Shown here: positions 25,338 through 34,099 of the stretch, one piece after another | Numbering within the stretch: the first letter of the stretch is position 1 | How the letters are laid out: each line of letters starts with the position of its first letter | The notes under the pieces: model-generated | What the model was told of the DNA's origin: nothing | Seen by the model: the letters and a program-made list of their open reading frames with translations, nothing else | Database searches by the model: none | Assembly: GCA_964385465.1 (NCBI GenBank) | Contig: CAYLPJ010000011.1 | Span: forward strand, 1 to 64,000 | From: CAYLPJ01 sp964385465 | Lineage (GTDB): Bacteria > Planctomycetota > Phycisphaerae > SM23-33 | Length of the DNA stretch: 64,000 nucleotides | Direction of reading: 5' to 3' | Translations under genes and position numbers: made by a program

Positions 25338-26639
25338 TCACGTCGCCGGCGGGTGGAGGTTGGCGGCGGTGAAGGTTTCGACGTTCTCGGCCAGGACGGC
25401 GGGGCGCGGGTCGGCGGGTTCGTCGGCGGCGCGGGTCAGGCGAACGTCCTCGGCGACGAGCTCGCGGCAGTGGCGGGCGTAGAGCCCCCAGGCCGGCAGC
25501 GGGCGGACGCCCTTGTCGGGCGGCTCGGCCGTGGCGGGGATCGCGTCGGCGTCGCGCCCGGCCGATGCGTACTCGACGCGGACATCCCGAAGCGCGACGC
25601 GCCCGACGGGCTGGTCGTCCAGCCAGCTCTCGAAGGACATGGCCGCGTGGTACGCACCGGTGGCGCTGAGGCGCTCGACGGTGATGTCAGCGGCGGAGTT
25701 CCCCGCCCGGCGGAGGTAGAGCGTCACGGGGGCCTGGACGTTTCGCATGGTCAGCCCCGAGAGCAGCACGTCGCGGAGCGGGCCGTCGCAGGCGTCCCAC
25801 GCGCCCGGCTGGAGCAGGATGCCCCCGAGCATGTTGTGTCGACCCTGCGTGCGGTGCGGGTGCAGGCCGGGGCCGTAGAGCAGGCAGTCGTGGACGATCA
25901 TCCCCGCCACCGGCCCGATGATCCGGATGCCGTTGCACGAGGAGTTGATCACGCAGCCGGAGATCAGCAGGCCCTCGGCGTAGCGCCCGGCGATGCTGTC
26001 GTCGCCGGTGAAGAAGCGGCAGCCGGTGATGTGCAGGTTCCGGCAGGGCCGGTCGATCCAGCCGCGGAAGTGCACGCCGTCCCAGCCACCGGTGACCGTG
26101 AGATTGCGGCAATCGACGTCGTCGGAGAACTCGACCATGACGGCGTAGTTGGCCGAGTCGGTGACCGTCACGTCGCGGAGGCTCACGCCGCGGCTTCCGC
26201 CTACGAGGATCGTGTGCGGCCCCCGCATGCCCTCCTCGCCGGTGGGGTCGGGGACCTTCGCGCCGTCGATGACGCCCGGCCCGGCGACGCCGGCGTCGCG
26301 CACGCCGTCGGCCAGGACCAGCGCGCGGTGCCACTTGCTCCCCCCGGCCTCGGGCGTGCCCGCGGGCGCCGAGTACGCCCGGTAGGCGTCGAGATCGTCC
26401 GTGCCGATCAGCCGCGCGCCGGCATCGAGGTAGAGCACCACTCCGTCGGCCAGCGCGACCGTGCCGCTGCGGTACGCCCCGGGCGCCAGGCGGACCTGCC
26501 CCCCGCCCGCCGCGGCGCAGGCGGCCACGGCGCGGTTGATCGCGGCGGTGTCGTCGGTCCGGCCGTCGCCGGCGGCGCCGTGGGTGCGCACGTCGAACAC
26601 GCCGGCCGGGGAAGGCGGCGTCGGAGCGTCGTCGCTCAC
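25338..26639 (-). CDS. GH28-like polygalacturonase-fold glycoside hydrolase
   Basis: GTG at 26639 is preceded by AAGGAG and lies two bases after the upstream stop, giving 433 residues. The N-terminal FDVRTHGAAGDGRTDDTAAIN segment is the classic opening of GH28/pectate-lyase-fold enzymes. FFTGDDSIAGR carries the paired aspartates expected at the active site, and CNGIRIIG matches the later conserved strand. No signal peptide is evident, which is unusual for a pectinolytic enzyme. It would cleave a uronic-acid or rhamnose-containing glycan. It forms a unit with the Asp-box gene upstream. Confidence 0.82.
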   Translation of the reverse strand: MSDDAPTPPSPAGVFDVRTHGAAGDGRTDDTAAINRAVAACAAAGGGQVRLAPGAYRSGTVALADGVVLYLDAGARLIGTDDLDAYRAYSAPAGTPEAGGSKWHRALVLADGVRDAGVAGPGVIDGAKVPDPTGEEGMRGPHTILVGGSRGVSLRDVTVTDSANYAVMVEFSDDVDCRNLTVTGGWDGVHFRGWIDRPCRNLHITGCRFFTGDDSIAGRYAEGLLISGCVINSSCNGIRIIGPVAGMIVHDCLLYGPGLHPHRTQGRHNMLGGILLQPGAWDACDGPLRDVLLSGLTMRNVQAPVTLYLRRAGNSAADITVERLSATGAYHAAMSFESWLDDQPVGRVALRDVRVEYASAGRDADAIPATAEPPDKGVRPLPAWGLYARHCRELVAEDVRLTRAADEPADPRPAVLAENVETFTAANLHPPAT

Positions 26640-26641
26640 GG

Positions 26642-28891
26642 TCACTCCTTGCTCGCGGGCGTCTCCGGCCCGCGCCAGACGCTGCCCCCGAAGGTGGTCA
26701 CCACGATCTCGCCGTCGGCGCCGGGCGGGAAATGCACGCGCTGGATGTTCGAGAACGGCAGCGCCGCGAACGGTTGCCAGGTCGCGCCGTCGTCCCGGCT
26801 GAGCCACAGCCCCGCGCTGTCCATGGGCACGCCCTCGGTCAGCGTCATGTACATCCAGTCCCGGTGCCGCGGATGATAGAACGCCCCGAAGTGCTCGGGG
26901 CCCTTCTGAACCAGCCGCCGCCACGTCGCCCCGCCGTCGGTCGTGCGGTACAGTCCGCCCTCGGGCCGGCCGCGGCTCGTCGCGGCCGAGAGGAGAATCG
27001 TCCGCCCGTCGCCCGGCCGAACGGTGAAGTCCTTCGGCCAGCGGATGGGCAGGGATTCGGTGACCTCCCGCCAGGTCTCGCCGCGGTCGTCGCTGCGGTA
27101 GAGCCCGACGCCCTTGTCGGTGAGCTCCCCGCCGGGCAGGCGTTTGGCGGTGACCAGCACGAACAGCGTGCCGTCGGCGTGGAGGTGCAGCTTGCAGCAC
27201 CGCATGTTCGTCGGATGGCCGAGCCCCTCGCTCCGCAGGCGCCAAGTCGCCCCGCCGTCGTCGCTGCGGTAGACGCCCTTGTCCCAGATCGACGCGTACA
27301 GGCGCCGGGCGTTTGGCCGGGAGTTGGCGTCCAGCACGATGGACAGGCACGGCTTGGGGGGCAGGCCGGGGACCTTCTCCCACGTGACGCCGAAGTCGTC
27401 GCTGCGGGCAAGCCCGCCGGGGTAGTCCGCCCGGTGTCGGCCGGAGATGACGTTCCAGTTCGGGATGTCATGCACGTTGGACATCGCCGCCCAGATGCGC
27501 CCCTCGACGGCGGGATCGAAGGCAAGCTCGTAGGTGGTGTTCCGCCATGGCAGGGAGTGCCCGGCCCAGGTCCAGGTCTTGCCGGCGTCGCGACTGCGGG
27601 CGAAGCCGATATCGGTGTAGCAGATGTAGTGGCGGTTCGGCTGGTGAGGGTCGACGTCGTAGTTCCACGTGGTGGTGACGACGAGCCCGTTGTTCGTCCA
27701 GGCGGTCTTCTTGCCGGCTCCGCCGGCGGGCGGGCCCGTGTGGCAGACGCGCCACGTCTTCCCGCCGTCGTCGGTGCGGTAAAGGAACATGCCCGTGCAC
27801 ATCATCACCACATCCGGGTGGCCGGGATTGACGACGAAGCTGCTGGGCACGGACTGCCACCGCTGCCCGACGCCGCGGGAGAGCCAGTCGTCGGCGACGT
27901 TGTACTGCTTGAACCGCGGGTCGGAGAAGAACACCGCCCGCCAGCGTCCGCCGGCATCGTCGGTGCGGTAGACGGTCGCGTGGTTCGGCGGGAAGTAGCT
28001 CGTGCCCGCGTCGTGAACGTACGCCCGGCGTGGCTCGACGTCCGTCGTGCGGATGAAGCCGTAGCGAGGCACGTCGCCGTGGGCCCACTGGCTGGATCGC
28101 TTCGTCTGCGTGTTCAGGCCCGTCATGCAGCGGGTCCACTTCACGCCTCGGTTCGTCGAGACGTACACGCCGCCGGTGAGCTCGCCCCCCTCGACGCCGC
28201 ACTCGGCAGTGAGGTACAGGCACGTCGCCTCGCCGTTCGAGCCCATGGCAAAGCTGAGGATCTTCCCTTCCGGCAGGATCTGGCGCGTGGTCCGCACGAA
28301 GCGCTTTCCGCCGTCGGTGGAGACGAACACGCTCTCGGTCGTGCCGAGGTAGATCGCGTCGCGGCCGTGCTCGCCGCCCATCCCCAGCGGACGGCCCGTG
28401 AAGCCCTTGCACGGCGTCCAGCTCTTGCCCCCGTCATCGGTGACGGCCAGGGCCTTGCCGGAAGCGGCGAACAGCCGCTCGGGTTTCCCCGGCGGCGCGT
28501 GGAGGTACAGCAGCGTGGGCCGGCCTCGCCACGGCGGGCGGGTCGGCAGCTCTCGCCAGGTCGCGCCGCCGTCGTCGCTGACGTGCACGCGCCCGGTCCA
28601 GCCGCTGCCGGAGTAGATGCGTCCGGCCTTGCGGGGGTGGAACACCGGGGAGCAGGACGTGCAGCCGCGAAGCTGGGCGTGATGGACCATCCGCCACGTC
28701 CGCCCGGCATCGCGGGACATGTAGGCCGCGGACATGTCACAGTGGACCATCATGGCGTCCGCGTCGACCCCGCTGCCGGCGAGGCTGAACAGCGCCCCAC
28801 CCCCGCACAGCCCCACCGGCCGCCATGCCGTCTCCGCCGCTTCGGCCCCCGCCGCCAGGAACAAGCACGCCGCCAGGATCATCCGTCGCAT
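26642..28891 (-). CDS. Secreted Asp-box/sortilin-like beta-propeller, GH74-like
   Basis: AGGAGG seven bases upstream selects ATG 28891, followed by a signal peptide (MRRMILAACLFLAAGAEA). The 749 residues contain at least eight Asp-box turns of the form S-x-D-x-G-x-T-W (SRDAGRTW, SDDGGATW, TDDGGKTW and similar), giving one or two seven-bladed propellers as in VPS10 proteins and GH74 xyloglucanases. The GH74 catalytic aspartates cannot be assigned by eye. The GTG of the GH28-like gene follows after two bases, so the two are probably used together on one polysaccharide. Confidence 0.78.
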   Translation of the reverse strand: MRRMILAACLFLAAGAEAAETAWRPVGLCGGGALFSLAGSGVDADAMMVHCDMSAAYMSRDAGRTWRMVHHAQLRGCTSCSPVFHPRKAGRIYSGSGWTGRVHVSDDGGATWRELPTRPPWRGRPTLLYLHAPPGKPERLFAASGKALAVTDDGGKSWTPCKGFTGRPLGMGGEHGRDAIYLGTTESVFVSTDGGKRFVRTTRQILPEGKILSFAMGSNGEATCLYLTAECGVEGGELTGGVYVSTNRGVKWTRCMTGLNTQTKRSSQWAHGDVPRYGFIRTTDVEPRRAYVHDAGTSYFPPNHATVYRTDDAGGRWRAVFFSDPRFKQYNVADDWLSRGVGQRWQSVPSSFVVNPGHPDVVMMCTGMFLYRTDDGGKTWRVCHTGPPAGGAGKKTAWTNNGLVVTTTWNYDVDPHQPNRHYICYTDIGFARSRDAGKTWTWAGHSLPWRNTTYELAFDPAVEGRIWAAMSNVHDIPNWNVISGRHRADYPGGLARSDDFGVTWEKVPGLPPKPCLSIVLDANSRPNARRLYASIWDKGVYRSDDGGATWRLRSEGLGHPTNMRCCKLHLHADGTLFVLVTAKRLPGGELTDKGVGLYRSDDRGETWREVTESLPIRWPKDFTVRPGDGRTILLSAATSRGRPEGGLYRTTDGGATWRRLVQKGPEHFGAFYHPRHRDWMYMTLTEGVPMDSAGLWLSRDDGATWQPFAALPFSNIQRVHFPPGADGEIVVTTFGGSVWRGPETPASKE

Positions 28892-28913
28892 GGCAGGCCT
28901 CCTGCAAAACGAA

Positions 28914-28999
28914 GCAGGGATGAACACAGACGAACCTGGATACGGTGGAGCTTGCACGACTCCGACGGTGTATCCGCGTCCATCCGCGTTCATCCCTGC
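28914..28999. repeat. Long imperfect inverted repeat (30-bp arms)
   Basis: The left arm 28914-28943 and right arm 28970-28999 are complementary at 24 of 30 positions, including a perfect outer 12 bp (GCAGGGATGAAC). The 26-base loop contains a further GGAG/CTCC stem. It lies between the stop of one oxidoreductase gene and the start of the Asp-box gene. Its repeating GGATGAAC/GGATGGAC texture resembles dispersed palindromes I recall from other bacterial genomes. It could act as a terminator or mRNA-stability hairpin. Confidence 0.7.
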
Positions 29000-29037
29000 G
29001 ATGGTCCTTCAGAACCGCCCGGGACGCGGGCGGGCTG

Positions 29038-30420
29038 TCACGCCAGCTTGTAGAACTCCTCCCAGCCCTTGCGGGGCGGCAGGCCGGTCAGGAGCTTGTT
29101 GGCGGTCTCGTTGTTGAGGATCTGCTTCTTCTGCACGTCGAACTGGAGCTTCCCGCCCAGGCGCTGGGCGATCACGCCCAGCAGGAACACCTGCGTCAGC
29201 GGGCCGGCGACGTCGAAGCTCGACCGCGTCTTCTCCTCGCCCTTGGCGGCCAGGAGGAAGTTCTCGGCGTGGCTGGAATGATGCCCGGTGATCTTCGGCA
29301 GGTCCTTGGCCATGTCCTTCATCTTCGACTCGGGGATGATCCGCAGCGTCGAGCCGTGCGTCCCGCCGTAGAAGATCAGGTCGTCGGAGTAGATCACCTT
29401 CCCGCATCGGCGCATCTTGCGCTTCTCGCCCAGTTCCTTCGGGCGCGGCGGGAAGTTCTTCGTGCCATCGTACCAGGTGATGTCCATCCCCGGCATGTCG
29501 CCGCGGGGACCGAAGACGAACCGGATCGTCGACGCCTGCGGGAAGATCCACTTGTTGGGCCCGTCCAGCTTGACCGCCTCGACCTCCTTGGGGTAGCCCA
29601 GCTTCAGGAAGCGGTGGATCGTGTCCAGCGTGTGCGGGCCCCAGTCGCCGAACGCGCCGTTGCCGAAGTGATACCAGCTCCGCCAGTTGCCCGGGTGAAG
29701 CTTGTTGCTGTACGGGTGGAACGGCCGCGTCGCCAGCCACAGGTCCCAGTCCAGCCCCTCGGGCTTCTTCTCGTCGGTCGGGTAGCCGTCGATCTTCCAG
29801 CCGTGCCAGCGGCGCGGCTTGTTCATGAAGGCGTCCACGTGGCGGACGTTCTTGATCACGCCGTTGTTGACCCACGACTCGAACTGGAGGTAGTTGTTGC
29901 CCGAGTGCCCCTGGTTGCCCATCTGGCAGGCGACCTTGTACTTCTTCTCGGCCTTCATCAACAGCTCGACTTCCTCGAACGTGTGCGCCAGGGGCTTCTC
30001 GACGTAGATGTGCTTGCCCAGCGACATCGCCAGCATGGCGACCGGGAAGTGCGAGTGATCGGGGATGGCGATCTGGCAGGCGTCGATCTCGTCGCCCATC
30101 TTGTCGAACATCACGCGGAAGTCCTTGAACTTCCGCGCCTTGGGGAAGCGCTTCTCCAGGCCCGCCGTGTGACCGGTTCCCATGGCCACGTCGCACATCG
30201 CCACGATGTTCGCCATGCCCGTCACGTCGAACGTCTTGCCCAGGCTCCCGCCGCGCCCGCCGATGCCGATCAGCGCCAGGTTCACCCGCTCGCTCGGAGG
30301 AAGCTCCTTCCGCTTGCCCAAGGCCCCCGCCGGCAGCGCCGCCGCAGCCGCGGCCGCGGCCGTGCCTTTCATGAAAGTCCGCCGGTTCATTCCCGTCACC
30401 TGTCGCGATCGTTTCGTCAT
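29038..30420 (-). CDS. TAT-exported Gfo/Idh/MocA oxidoreductase
   Basis: 460 residues from ATG 30420, with AGAGGA upstream. The N-terminus has a twin-arginine signal (NRRTFMKG followed by an Ala-rich stretch). The Rossmann region starts at NLALIGIGGRGGS and the family lysine lies in IYVEKPLAH. Gfo/Idh/MocA enzymes oxidise or reduce sugars with tightly bound NAD(P); TAT-exported members such as glucose-fructose oxidoreductase work in the periplasm with cofactor already bound. The sugar substrate is unknown. It has its own predicted promoter and may start a unit running into the Asp-box and GH28-like genes. Confidence 0.9.
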   Translation of the reverse strand: MTKRSRQVTGMNRRTFMKGTAAAAAAAALPAGALGKRKELPPSERVNLALIGIGGRGGSLGKTFDVTGMANIVAMCDVAMGTGHTAGLEKRFPKARKFKDFRVMFDKMGDEIDACQIAIPDHSHFPVAMLAMSLGKHIYVEKPLAHTFEEVELLMKAEKKYKVACQMGNQGHSGNNYLQFESWVNNGVIKNVRHVDAFMNKPRRWHGWKIDGYPTDEKKPEGLDWDLWLATRPFHPYSNKLHPGNWRSWYHFGNGAFGDWGPHTLDTIHRFLKLGYPKEVEAVKLDGPNKWIFPQASTIRFVFGPRGDMPGMDITWYDGTKNFPPRPKELGEKRKMRRCGKVIYSDDLIFYGGTHGSTLRIIPESKMKDMAKDLPKITGHHSSHAENFLLAAKGEEKTRSSFDVAGPLTQVFLLGVIAQRLGGKLQFDVQKKQILNNETANKLLTGLPPRKGWEEFYKLA

Positions 30421-30484
30421 GGAAGCGTCCTCTCGAATGCGTGTTGCGCCCGCCGCGATCCGGCGGGCATCGAAACCAACCTTC

Positions 30485-30512
30485 ATTGTATGCTGAAACA
30501 CCGCCGGGACAA
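30485..30512 (-). promoter_or_regulatory. Predicted promoter of the TAT-exported oxidoreductase gene
   Basis: On the minus strand, TTGTCC (30512-30507) and TACAAT (30490-30485) are 16 bp apart. Transcription would begin near 30478, giving a leader of about 58 bases. Confidence 0.5.
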
Positions 30513-30538
30513 GACGGGACCGTGAGACCGCAAGACCG

Positions 30539-31675
30539 TCACGCCCAGACCTTCTCCTGCGTGTACGGGTCGATCGCGGTGCTGACGGAGTTGGTGCGGA
30601 TCTCGTCGGCGGTCACCTCGCGCCCCTGCCGGCCCGACATGTAGATGCCCTCGCTGATCAGGGCGGTGTTCAGGGCGATCTCGGCGGTGGGCAGCAGTTC
30701 GACGCGGCCCTGGAGCACGGCCGCCCAATGGTGCTGGGGCGAGTCGTAGGCGTCGGTGTCCGGCAGGCAGGCGTGCCACCGGCGGTCGGTCCCACCGAGG
30801 TCGAAGGTGGTCACGGCGGGGGCGTCGGCCATGCTGGAGAAGAACGTCAGGGGGTTGAGCCGGATCCCGCCGGCGCCACCGAGGACCTTGCTGGCCTCGG
30901 TGCCGTCGTGATGGACGGCCCAGGCCTCCTCGACGTCGAGGGTGATCCCGCCGGCCAGGCGGGCCCAGCCGAGCCCGAGCTCCTCGACGCTGTAGCCGGA
31001 GAACTCCCGGCGGTCGGGATACATCTCCAGCTCCTGGTGGGTCGAGCCGGTGACCGTCTGCACCTCCGGGTTGCCCAGCAGGTAAAGCATGTTGGCGATG
31101 TGATAGACGCCCATGTCGAACAGCGCCCCGCCGGCGGAGATGGCCTTGTCCACGAACGTCGGCGACCCGTAGCCGTCCACGAACGGGCGCCCCCGGCGGC
31201 GGTAGCCCACCGACCGGGCGTAGTAGAGCGTGCCGAGGTGCCCGTCGTCGATCAGCCGCCGGGCGAGCTTGGTATCCATGCTGAACAGCGAGGCGAGCTG
31301 GATGCTCAGCCGCCGCCCGAGGCGGCGGGCGGTCTCGTACATCGCCTCGGCGTCGGCGTACGCCCCGGCCATCGGCTTCTCGCAGTAGACATCCTTGCCG
31401 GCCTCGAGGGCGGCGATGGTGACCGGAGCGTGCTTGTTGTTGTGCACGCAGACGTCGACGGCCCGGATGTCGTCCCGCGCAAGCAGGTCCTTGAAGTCCG
31501 CGTAGGTGTCGGGGATGTCAAACTCCGCCGCCCGCGCCGCCAGGCGCTGGGGGAACAGGTCGCTGGCGCCCACCACCTCCACCCCCTCGATGTCCCGGTA
31601 CCTCTGGAGATGCCGCGTCCCGATCTGCCCCACCCCGATGATCCCGATCCGAACCTTCTCACCGACGTCACTCAT
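30539..31675 (-). CDS. Cytoplasmic Gfo/Idh/MocA oxidoreductase
   Basis: 378 residues without a signal peptide. The dinucleotide loop GIIGVGQIGTRH and the catalytic-site lysine in VYCEKPMAG are both present, followed by the family's C-terminal beta-sheet domain. It lies 48 bases downstream of the heparinase-like gene and 118 bases before the promoter region of the TAT paralogue. It probably interconverts a monosaccharide or uronate released by the lyase; the exact sugar cannot be read. Confidence 0.9.
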   Translation of the reverse strand: MSDVGEKVRIGIIGVGQIGTRHLQRYRDIEGVEVVGASDLFPQRLAARAAEFDIPDTYADFKDLLARDDIRAVDVCVHNNKHAPVTIAALEAGKDVYCEKPMAGAYADAEAMYETARRLGRRLSIQLASLFSMDTKLARRLIDDGHLGTLYYARSVGYRRRGRPFVDGYGSPTFVDKAISAGGALFDMGVYHIANMLYLLGNPEVQTVTGSTHQELEMYPDRREFSGYSVEELGLGWARLAGGITLDVEEAWAVHHDGTEASKVLGGAGGIRLNPLTFFSSMADAPAVTTFDLGGTDRRWHACLPDTDAYDSPQHHWAAVLQGRVELLPTAEIALNTALISEGIYMSGRQGREVTADEIRTNSVSTAIDPYTQEKVWA

Positions 31676-31723
31676 GGATGTCTCCCAAACGGTTTCGATC
31701 GATCCTCTCGCGGCCCGAGGCCG

Positions 31724-34099
31724 TCACTTCCCGGCCCTGATCCGCCATGCGTCGCCTTCCGCGGCGAACGTCAGCAGGTGCTGCTCCTCCGGCCAGCGGA
31801 CGCTCAGCGCCCGGCCGGGGGTCTTCCACGCGGTTGTCGGCAGGGCCTCGCCGGCAACGTGGGGCAGCAGCATGATCTTGAACGCCGGCGCGACGGCGCG
31901 GCACTGGAGGATCAGCCGCCTGGCGTGGGTCTTCGTGTTGCGGCGCTTGTCCACGTGGGCGACGTAGGCCTCCATCCGCCCGGTCAGGCCGCCGGCCGTC
32001 GCGTCGGCCTGGAGGACGCGGACAAGCAGGCGGCGCCCGGGCTTCTCGTCGCCGGGATTCCCGTCCGCCTTTCCGCCGGCCGTCTCGCCGAGAATGAAGT
32101 CCCCGCCGTCCTGGCCGATCAGCTCCAGGTCCGCGGGCACCTGCATGTACCAGGCGTACGTGTGCTCGCCGTCGTCCTTCTGGATGTCGTCGGCGACGAT
32201 CGCGTAGGGGTGCCGGCCGCGGACAAGCGCGGTCGCACGCCGGGCCCGCAGCACGGGGTTGTACGGGCGGCGGCGCATCCAGTTGCCGGCCGGAAGGCTG
32301 GTGCGATAGCCGGTCTTGCTGGCGTAGATCTGCTCCGGGAGCCAGCCCGGGGCGTGCTCGCGGGGCCAGCCGAGGTCGCGCGGGTCCGACCGCTCGGGGG
32401 CCCACGGCTCGGGAAACGCCTTGTCCTTGCTCGGCCAGGGCGGGCTCCACTGCCAGTCGTAGGCGTACTTCAGGTCGGCCGAGCCGGTCGTCGCCAGCGG
32501 CGTGTCGCGATGCGCCACGAAGCGGACGCTGGGCGCCTTCCACCCCTGGGCCTTGCCGTCGATATGCACCAGCGAGTTCTCGTCGCTGAGCTGCCACTTG
32601 TGGAAGCTCCCGTTGGCGGCCCAGTTCCGCCCCAGCGCCGAGAGCGTGAAGTGCCCGCGGTCCACCTTGTCGTGACCGATCAGGAACGCGTCCGGGCGGG
32701 CGTCCAGCGTGAATTGCAGGGCGTCCGTGGACCAGTCGCTACGGGCGACCAGCTTACCCCGCACGGGATAGAAACGGGCCCGCGGCAGGCCGGACTCGGC
32801 CAGCATCCGCTCGCGGCCGGCCGGGCCGCGCCAGTCCCCGCCGAACAGCAGATACCCCAGGTGCGCCTGCCAGCGGAACGGCCGGTCGTAGTCGTCGCCG
32901 ACGGTGTGCCGCCATGCGTAGTTCGCGGCCGGGTCGCGCGGGTACATGTAGCGCCCGACGAGGATGCACGTGGGGTAGAGCTCTGCCACCATGGACAGCG
33001 ACGCCCCGCCGACGAAGGCCCCGCGGGGGAAGGGCTCGAATTCCAGGGCGACGTACTCGAGGTAGTTGCGGTACTTGGCCGTGGCGAAGACGTTGTCCCC
33101 TCGCCGGGCGAGCGCGAGCAGCCCCCGCGAGCCGGCCCGCAGGCCGAGTTGCATGTAGGCGTCCTCGTGGGCGGCACCGAGATCGGTGTAGCCCACGTCC
33201 CAGTAGTCCAGCAGGATCCGTCGGATCCGCTCGTAGGTGGGCTTGTCGAAGCCCTCTTCGCCCTCGATCGCGCAGAGCAGCACGGCCAGGTCGCCGTGGT
33301 AGCCGTAGTGGTTGCTGGCGGCGAAGCCTCTGGGCAGGCCGGACCCGTACGGCGTGCGCCCGGCGGTGGCGGTGGCGATGGCCTCACGGACGACGGCGCG
33401 CTGGGCGTCGGTCATGGTATTGAAGAGCACGTCGTAGCTGACGGCCAGGCCTGCGGCGCCGATCGTCCAGCTCTCGCCGACGGTGTAGTTGGTGGTGTCC
33501 CACAGCCGCGCGGGGCCGCCGATTCCGAGCTCCTTCGAGGCCAGCAGGATCCGCCCGTGGGCGGCGATCACCCGCGCCATGAACTCCGCAAGCTCCTTGT
33601 CCTCGTACGCCGCGGCATAGACCGACGCGACGCCCCACTGGATGTTGCGGCCCTCGGCAGGCTTCATGTGCTTCTCGATGACCTCGCGGGGGATGTCGCC
33701 GGCGCCCAGTTCCGCCAGGTTGGCGTACTGGTTCTTCACCTGCCCGACGACGCCGAGGACGGTCTTCCTGAACGTGCGGCCGAAGGTCGTCGTCTCCATC
33801 CGCCGCCGGATGCGCGGCAGCTCGTCGGCATTGAAGAACACCCGCGGGTGCACGCCGGCCGCCGGCGCCTCGCCGAGCAGGCGGCAGCCGTTGGCATCCA
33901 GCGCATACCCGGTCGGTGCGGCGAGGTTCCCGCCGAAGACGTGGGTCGCCATGCACGCGCACGCCACGCACGCGATGAGGACCGCGAAGGTTCCTTTGGG
34001 CTTCCGCCCCGGCCGGCTCCCGATCGCCTCTCGGATGTCGGGGAGCGGCGAGTTCGGGACGCGGCATGACAGTTCGGTCGGCCTCGTGGCGCTATCCAA
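31724..34099 (-). CDS. Secreted heparinase II/III-like polysaccharide lyase
   Basis: The conserved part starts at VHPRVFFNADELPRIRRRM, typical of alginate lyase/heparinase II-III-like (DUF4962-type) proteins. An alpha-helical toroid follows and then a beta domain with HGDLAVLL and DRGHFTLSALGRNW segments. A hydrophobic export segment (TFAVLIACVACACMATHV) precedes it. The best start is TTG at 34099, overlapping the upstream gene by eight bases with GAGGTG seven bases earlier, giving 791 residues. An ATG at 34067 is in the wrong frame. The likely activity is beta-elimination on a uronic-acid polysaccharide. The start, not the family, is uncertain. Confidence 0.75.
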   Translation of the reverse strand: MDSATRPTELSCRVPNSPLPDIREAIGSRPGRKPKGTFAVLIACVACACMATHVFGGNLAAPTGYALDANGCRLLGEAPAAGVHPRVFFNADELPRIRRRMETTTFGRTFRKTVLGVVGQVKNQYANLAELGAGDIPREVIEKHMKPAEGRNIQWGVASVYAAAYEDKELAEFMARVIAAHGRILLASKELGIGGPARLWDTTNYTVGESWTIGAAGLAVSYDVLFNTMTDAQRAVVREAIATATAGRTPYGSGLPRGFAASNHYGYHGDLAVLLCAIEGEEGFDKPTYERIRRILLDYWDVGYTDLGAAHEDAYMQLGLRAGSRGLLALARRGDNVFATAKYRNYLEYVALEFEPFPRGAFVGGASLSMVAELYPTCILVGRYMYPRDPAANYAWRHTVGDDYDRPFRWQAHLGYLLFGGDWRGPAGRERMLAESGLPRARFYPVRGKLVARSDWSTDALQFTLDARPDAFLIGHDKVDRGHFTLSALGRNWAANGSFHKWQLSDENSLVHIDGKAQGWKAPSVRFVAHRDTPLATTGSADLKYAYDWQWSPPWPSKDKAFPEPWAPERSDPRDLGWPREHAPGWLPEQIYASKTGYRTSLPAGNWMRRRPYNPVLRARRATALVRGRHPYAIVADDIQKDDGEHTYAWYMQVPADLELIGQDGGDFILGETAGGKADGNPGDEKPGRRLLVRVLQADATAGGLTGRMEAYVAHVDKRRNTKTHARRLILQCRAVAPAFKIMLLPHVAGEALPTTAWKTPGRALSVRWPEEQHLLTFAAEGDAWRIRAGK

